From contig NZ_CANLTR010000028.1 in assembly GCF_947494055.1 (NCBI RefSeq), positions 1 to 45,455 on the forward strand: 45,455 bases of DNA. Direction: 5' to 3'. Position numbers and translations under genes: made by a program. Source of the stretch: an uncultured Jannaschia sp. Lineage in GTDB: Bacteria; Pseudomonadota; Alphaproteobacteria; Rhodobacterales; Rhodobacteraceae. The notes beneath the pieces are model-generated. The model worked only from the letters and a program-made list of their open reading frames with translations, was not told where the DNA came from and did not search any database. Shown here piece by piece: positions 41,387 to 45,455 of the stretch (position 1 is its first letter; every line of letters begins with the position of its first letter).

Positions 41387-42361
41387 TCACTGCTGCGCGG
41401 CGCCGGTTTCCTCGACAAGCGTGCCGAGCGTATCGTACTGGCTCTCGATGAAGCTCCTGAACTCGTCGGGTGAGCCACCGACGAGGCCGATATTCAGCGC
41501 ATCGAAACTGTCTTGCACGTTGTCCTGGGAGATGGCTGCATTCACCGCCTCGTTCAGCGCGGACACCACGCCGTCATCCGTTCCGTCCGGAACGCAGAAG
41601 CCGTGCCAAGATGTGAAATCGACGCCCTCCACCCCGGCTTCGGCGAAAGTAGGAACGTCCGGCAGGGTCTCGAGCCGTTCGTCGCCGGTCACCGCAAGGG
41701 CGGTCACCTCGCCATTCTGGATCGAAGGAATCAATGTTCCGTCCAAGAAGGCTCCGACCTCGCCGGAGATGAGCGCGGTCCGTGCCGGGGCCGCCCCGTT
41801 GTAGGGGATCTGGAGCGCCTCGAACCCGGCTTGGCTTCGCAATTGTTCAAAGGCCAAGTGTTGCGCGGACCCGACGCCGGATGACGCATAGGCGATTTCC
41901 GGGTCCGCAGTCCGGACCATCGACAGGAAATCCTCGATCGTCGTCACCCCAAGCTGCGGACCGACGCCGAGGACCAACGGCACAGAGGTGATCTGCACGA
42001 CCGGCTCGAAATCCGCGACCGGATCGTAGGTCAGGTTCGAATAGACATGCGGATTGATCGCCATGGTGCCGATCTCGCACATCACTACAGTGTAGCCGTC
42101 CGCGTCGGCGTTCGCGACCTCGCCGGTCGCAACGGTCCCGCCGGCACCGCCACGGTTCTCCACGACGACGGGGACCCCGAGCGTCTGTGACATCGGCTCG
42201 CTCAATGTACGCGCGATCCGGTCATTGTTGCCTCCGGCGGCATAGGGCACGATGATACGGATGGGCTGCGTCGGCCAGTCTTCCTGCGCGGACACGCTTC
42301 CGGCGACAGCGGTGGTCAGTGCAAGTGCGGCGCAGGTCGATACTTGAACGGCACGTTTCAT
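41387..42361 (-). CDS. tctC: Tripartite tricarboxylate transporter binding protein TctC (second module)
   Basis: A 324-residue periplasmic protein with a signal peptide cleaved near VSA25-Q. IRIIVPYAAGGNNDRIAR, VVVENRGGAGGTVA, IPYNGAAPARTALISG and PDVPTFAEAG are textbook TctC segments. AGGGGAGGAATGA supports the ATG at 42361. It is the first gene of the second operon, 64 bases before the sulfatase, and is divergent from a LysR gene. Confidence 0.95.
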   Translation of the reverse strand: MKRAVQVSTCAALALTTAVAGSVSAQEDWPTQPIRIIVPYAAGGNNDRIARTLSEPMSQTLGVPVVVENRGGAGGTVATGEVANADADGYTVVMCEIGTMAINPHVYSNLTYDPVADFEPVVQITSVPLVLGVGPQLGVTTIEDFLSMVRTADPEIAYASSGVGSAQHLAFEQLRSQAGFEALQIPYNGAAPARTALISGEVGAFLDGTLIPSIQNGEVTALAVTGDERLETLPDVPTFAEAGVEGVDFTSWHGFCVPDGTDDGVVSALNEAVNAAISQDNVQDSFDALNIGLVGGSPDEFRSFIESQYDTLGTLVEETGAAQQ

Positions 42362-42431
42362 TTCATTCCTCCCCTGAATTCTCTCCCGTCGGACTTTCGT
42401 CCACGAATTGCATATCTTCCTGCTTTCTATT

Positions 42432-42465
42432 CTTATAAGCAAATAAGCATCTCTTATCGATGAGA
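42432..42465. promoter_or_regulatory. Palindromes in the second LysR promoter
   Basis: CTTATAAG (42432-42439) and TCTTATCGATGAGA (42452-42465, one mismatched pair) lie just before the LysR ATG at 42471. They are suitable LysR autoregulatory and operator sites. Binding is inferred. Confidence 0.4.
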
Positions 42466-42470
42466 CCGCG

Positions 42471-43361
42471 ATGGATATAGCTCAGATCGAAGCCGCAATC
42501 GCCCTGAGCGAGGAACTGCATTTCGGTCGTGCGGCCAAGCGACTTGGGATCAGTCAGCCGGGACTGTCACAGCGATTGCAAAGGCTGGAAGCCGATCTCG
42601 GGGTCAGCCTCTTCTTTCGAAGTCACAAGCGGGTGACGATCACCGAAGCCGGTCAGGCATTCCTCCCGCAGGCGCGGGCAGCGTTGAAGGAGCTCGATAG
42701 CGCGGTCGAAACGGCGCGTCGGGTCGCCGCCGGAAAAAGCGGAAGTCTTCACGTCGGCTTTGTCGAGAATGCCAGTCTGAACGTCTTACCTGCCGCCGTC
42801 TCGGCGTTCAGGAAGTTGTTTCCAGACATCCATCTGCGGCTGAGCGAATTGATCTCTGCGGAACTGTTCGAGAGAGTGCGTACAGGACGCCTCGATCTCG
42901 CGCTGATGCGCCCGCTTTACAACGACACGGACATCGAAACCCAACTCATACTTCGCGAACCGTATCTGGTTGCCCTTCCTGAGCAGAGCGATCTTGCCAG
43001 GAACTCGGAGGTGCAGATCGCGGAGTTGGCACGACTTCCGATGATCATCGCAGGCGGAGCGAAAGCAACATATCTGCGGACTCAGTTCTCCCCGATCTTC
43101 GCTAAAGCCGGATATGAAATCCTTGTCGGTCAGGAAGTGAACCAGTTACCTGCGATCCTCGGTCTCGTCAGTAGCGGCATCGGCTACGCGATCATTCCGC
43201 GATCGGTCTCCGAACTGCGCACGGAGGGAATCGCCTATCGTCCGCTTGCCGCGAAAGCTCCCTCGGCCGAGCTCGTTGCCGCTTGGTCTCGGAAGTCGGA
43301 CAATTCAAAGATCAACGACTTTCTCCGCTGCATTCCCACGGGTAGAAACGATATTTCGTAA
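42471..43361 (+). CDS. LysR-family regulator (second module)
   Basis: A 296-residue LysR regulator with the helix-turn-helix ELHFGRAAKRLGISQPGLSQ followed by LEADLGVSLFFR. The effector domain includes GSLHVGFVENA and VSSGIGYAIIPRS, typical of the BenM/CatR-like branch that senses small aromatic or carboxylate inducers. It is divergent from tctC and likely activates the second sulfatase operon in response to the imported compound. Confidence 0.93.
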   Translation: MDIAQIEAAIALSEELHFGRAAKRLGISQPGLSQRLQRLEADLGVSLFFRSHKRVTITEAGQAFLPQARAALKELDSAVETARRVAAGKSGSLHVGFVENASLNVLPAAVSAFRKLFPDIHLRLSELISAELFERVRTGRLDLALMRPLYNDTDIETQLILREPYLVALPEQSDLARNSEVQIAELARLPMIIAGGAKATYLRTQFSPIFAKAGYEILVGQEVNQLPAILGLVSSGIGYAIIPRSVSELRTEGIAYRPLAAKAPSAELVAAWSRKSDNSKINDFLRCIPTGRNDIS

Positions 43362-43639
43362 GAAACAATATTGAAAATATGCTGTTACGTTGCTGACCGG
43401 TTGGCAAGACACAGTTACGCAGCCTCGGCCTTAATTCGACCCCCTAGTACATGGTCCCGAAGCGGTCCTAGCAGCGCAGGGATCGATTCTGCTGCAGCGG
43501 CTCAAGCCGACAAAAGCTGTTGAGCCGTCAGGATCTGTACTGTCCTCTTAGACCGAGGATCCATCCTTATCGGATACAATACAGCTGAAGTCAGATTTCG
43601 CTGATCAGGTCTATTTATCCGTCCAGCGGATGACCTGCG

Positions 43640-44080
43640 TCATTCCAGAGTTCCGTTGTGATTTCTCAGCTCTCGGACCCTGTCCTGCAGATGGGACCCG
43701 CCACGTTCTGCGACGAGGTGAACGAACCGTCTATCGGCCGTGACAAACACGTCGCCCCGCGCGACTGCAAGAGCGAGGTACATGCAATCATAGGCCGGGT
43801 GATCGAGGTCGAGGGACAACGCCATGGCGGCCGAAGCGAGGGCCCGTGTAGGGGCGAGCTCGATATCAGCCCGGACGAGCAGATCGATGGCCAGCAGGGC
43901 TTCGTTCCGGGTGAGCTCGCCGCGTCGGACCTTCTTCCAGAGGATGTTGGCGCATTCCGACATGAGAAGGTCGGGCGCACTGAGCCTGGGGCCGCCGATG
44001 AGACGCACCGCGTCCTCGGAACCCTCCTCGCCCACCACCCATTTGATCGCGACGCTGGCATCGATGACGATACCCGTCAC
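43640..44080 (-). CDS. PIN-domain toxin (FitB/VapC type)
   Basis: A 146-residue PIN toxin with D7 in VIDASVAIKW, E42 in SECANILWKK, D98 in PAYDCMYLALA and D116 in VTADRRF. Its start overlaps the antitoxin stop by four bases (ATGA). Expected to be a metal-dependent RNase. It lies downstream of the plasmid replication gene, as plasmid addiction modules often do. Confidence 0.92.
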   Translation of the reverse strand: MTGIVIDASVAIKWVVGEEGSEDAVRLIGGPRLSAPDLLMSECANILWKKVRRGELTRNEALLAIDLLVRADIELAPTRALASAAMALSLDLDHPAYDCMYLALAVARGDVFVTADRRFVHLVAERGGSHLQDRVRELRNHNGTLE

Positions 44081-44316
44081 CGTTCCCCCCTGCCCTCGCG
44101 CTGAAGCTCCTCGGCCGGCGTGTGCGCCCGCTCTCCTGACATGGCTCGGAGGCGGGCTGCGAGATCGGCGAAGGACGGGTCAATCTCGGCCGACAAGGCA
44201 TGGCGGAGGATCTCCCGGTGCTCCGCCTCGGCCGATCGACCGTGCCGCGCGGCTCGGGCCTTCAAGCGCTGTATGGTGTCGTCGTCGAGGTTACGGACTT
44301 GCAGGGAACCGGGCAT
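44077..44316 (-). CDS. FitA-like ribbon-helix-helix antitoxin
   Basis: A 79-residue antitoxin with a ribbon-helix-helix start (GSLQVRNLDDDTIQRLKARA, then AARHGRSAEAEHREIL) typical of FitA/StbC. Two adjacent ATGs exist at 44319 and 44316; I prefer the second because GGAGG is five bases from it and only two from the first. A perfect GTGACGTCAC palindrome lies 24 bases upstream. The stop overlaps the toxin start. Confidence 0.9.
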   Translation of the reverse strand: MPGSLQVRNLDDDTIQRLKARAARHGRSAEAEHREILRHALSAEIDPSFADLAARLRAMSGERAHTPAEELQREGRGER

Positions 44317-44340
44317 CATCGCCTCCAGCGTATGTCGAAA

Positions 44341-44350
44341 GTGACGTCAC
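44341..44350. promoter_or_regulatory. 10-bp palindrome, probable FitA-type operator
   Basis: GTGACGTCAC is a perfect palindrome upstream of the antitoxin start, followed by a second TATCAC half-site nearby. Ribbon-helix-helix antitoxins bind such sites to repress their operons. Confidence 0.5.
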
Positions 44351-44438
44351 ATATATCACAAGAGCCGAAAGAGGTGACAACTCCTTTGAAGGCGTTACGG
44401 AAACACTGGACGCTACGCCTGAACACGAAATTCCTTTT

Positions 44439-45455
44439 TCAATGCACCCTGCCCTCCCGGCCCCAGATGCCGAAGATGCTGGCGCGCAGATCGAGCTCTC
44501 CGCGCAGGTAGCGTTTCGTGAAGGCCCGCAGCGCGCCGCCGGGGTTCCCGATCGGCCGGGTCGGATGGTCCTGGTTGCGATCGATGACGATGACCGACAG
44601 CATGGCCCGGAGCCAGCCCATGGTCTCGACCGCCGCCTCGAAGGCGGACGGGTTGATCCCGAGGTCCCGCAATCGTTGCAGCACGGCCCAGTCGATGTCG
44701 GAGAGTGTCGGAGGACCGCCTTCGCCCGGCGCGTGGTCGATGTAGAGGCGCAGGTCGGCTGAGGCGAGGTCGCGCAGGCTGGCGATCGTGAGATGCGGCA
44801 TGAATTCGTCGTTGACGCCGGCATCGGACGCTTCACGCTTCTCTTCACCACTCTTGGCGCCGTGAGGCGTCCTACAGGATTCAGATAAGGTCTCAGTTGT
44901 GCTCTGTTTATGGCACCGGTCATTCGCGACCGCCGCGCCGGTCATATTCGACGACAATTGAACAATTTCCCCAAGCCGCTTCACAAGGGAATCGAGTTCG
45001 CAGAGATGTGCTTCGGCCCGTTCGATCGTGGTGTAGCCGCGCGGGGACAACCAGACTGCGCGAGCGTCCGCGATCTCGGCCACGACAGAATGATCCCCGA
45101 GATCGCTCTCGAGCCGTCTGACTTCGCGACGCGCCTTGCTGATCTCGAGACGACACAGGGCCAGCCGCTCGGTCGCCTCGAGTTGCCACGCTTCGATGTC
45201 GACGAGCTCGTCGAGCCGGGCGACGAGCGGCTCCAGGGACAGGCCCGCGCAGCTCTCCAGGCCGATCGACCCGGAGACGCGGCCTCGGTGACCGTTCGCG
45301 GCGGTCTCTCGGACGATCAGGCGCAGACGCTCCAGCTTCCGCTCCACCCGTCTCCATTGCTCGGTGCTCAGGCCGATACTCGCGGCCATGTCGATCTGGC
45401 GCTCGAAGCAGATCGGGCTGCGCGTCGGGTCCGCGTAATCCGGCGCCCGCGTCTT
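44439..45455 (-). CDS. repC: Plasmid replication initiator RepC, 5' end beyond the window
   Basis: The visible 338 codons remain open to the last base of the window, so the protein starts outside it; the ATG at 45389 is internal. The C-terminal 90 residues match alphaproteobacterial RepC: a SDIDWAVLQRLRDLGINPSA segment, then METMGWLRAMLSVIVIDRN, and NPGGALRAFTKRYLRGELDL. The middle (about 100-215) is a charged helical linker. In repABC plasmids the origin lies inside repC, and repA and repB would be to the right of the window. The PIN toxin-antitoxin pair lies directly downstream. Confidence 0.82.
   Translation of the reverse strand, partial: KTRAPDYADPTRSPICFERQIDMAASIGLSTEQWRRVERKLERLRLIVRETAANGHRGRVSGSIGLESCAGLSLEPLVARLDELVDIEAWQLEATERLALCRLEISKARREVRRLESDLGDHSVVAEIADARAVWLSPRGYTTIERAEAHLCELDSLVKRLGEIVQLSSNMTGAAVANDRCHKQSTTETLSESCRTPHGAKSGEEKREASDAGVNDEFMPHLTIASLRDLASADLRLYIDHAPGEGGPPTLSDIDWAVLQRLRDLGINPSAFEAAVETMGWLRAMLSVIVIDRNQDHPTRPIGNPGGALRAFTKRYLRGELDLRASIFGIWGREGRVH

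Noticed and set aside
44291-44923. 210-codon minus-strand frame overlapping the RepC C-terminus
   Set aside because: It reads the RepC and antitoxin region in another frame and gives a serine- and arginine-rich product with no known family.
1-45455. CRISPR arrays, tRNA or rRNA genes
   Set aside because: No regularly spaced repeats and no clover-leaf or ribosomal RNA sequence were seen on either strand by eye.

Overview
The window is GC-rich, densely coded DNA from an alphaproteobacterium, most likely a member of the Rhodobacterales. The signs are paired tripartite tricarboxylate (TctABC) transporters, an RbsABC-type sugar ABC system with a SorC regulator, and a RepC-type plasmid initiator running off the right edge (44439-45455, minus strand). 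RepC suggests that the window lies on a repABC-type plasmid or chromid. The accessory content fits that: three PIN-domain toxin-antitoxin pairs, insertion-sequence debris, a serine resolvase and two defence-like operons.

Layout. (1) 1-1091: a probable IS21-type end, a Phd/PIN toxin-antitoxin pair and the tail of an IS6-like transposase. (2) 1143-10812: a carbohydrate-use locus. On the minus strand run permease, binding protein, ATPase and two short-chain dehydrogenases. Divergent on the plus strand run a split transketolase, an FGGY kinase and a SorC regulator. Three near-identical 12-bp palindromic sites lie before the permease, the transketolase and the regulator. (3) 11054-12323: a TerB-like DUF533 protein and an acyl-CoA thioesterase. 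(4) 12458-16100: VapBC, a serine resolvase, and a DUF6998-like gene cut cleanly by a decayed IS630 element. (5) 16254-19827: four exported or membrane proteins, one with a trypsin-like triad. (6) 20139-28728: a minus-strand operon of a type III-like restriction helicase-nuclease, a beta-class methyltransferase frameshifted near two G7 tracts, a DUF4357 protein, and a RelE-like/UvrD helicase fusion. (7) 29080-31149: TIGR02391, DUF2513 and Abi_C proteins behind a perfect 10-bp inverted repeat. (8) 31207-43361: two sulfatase/TctABC modules, each with a divergent LysR regulator, sharing one formylglycine-generating enzyme. (9) 43640-45455: a FitAB-like toxin-antitoxin pair and RepC.

How the genes work together. 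The sugar locus probably imports a sugar or polyol, oxidises it with the dehydrogenases, phosphorylates the ketose and splits it with the transketolase. The sulfatase modules probably import anionic organic sulfate esters through TctABC and hydrolyse them in the cytoplasm, because neither sulfatase nor the formylglycine enzyme has a signal peptide. The best candidates for an undescribed system are the four-gene restriction/helicase operon, the TIGR02391-DUF2513-Abi_C operon beside it, and the four-gene exported cassette.
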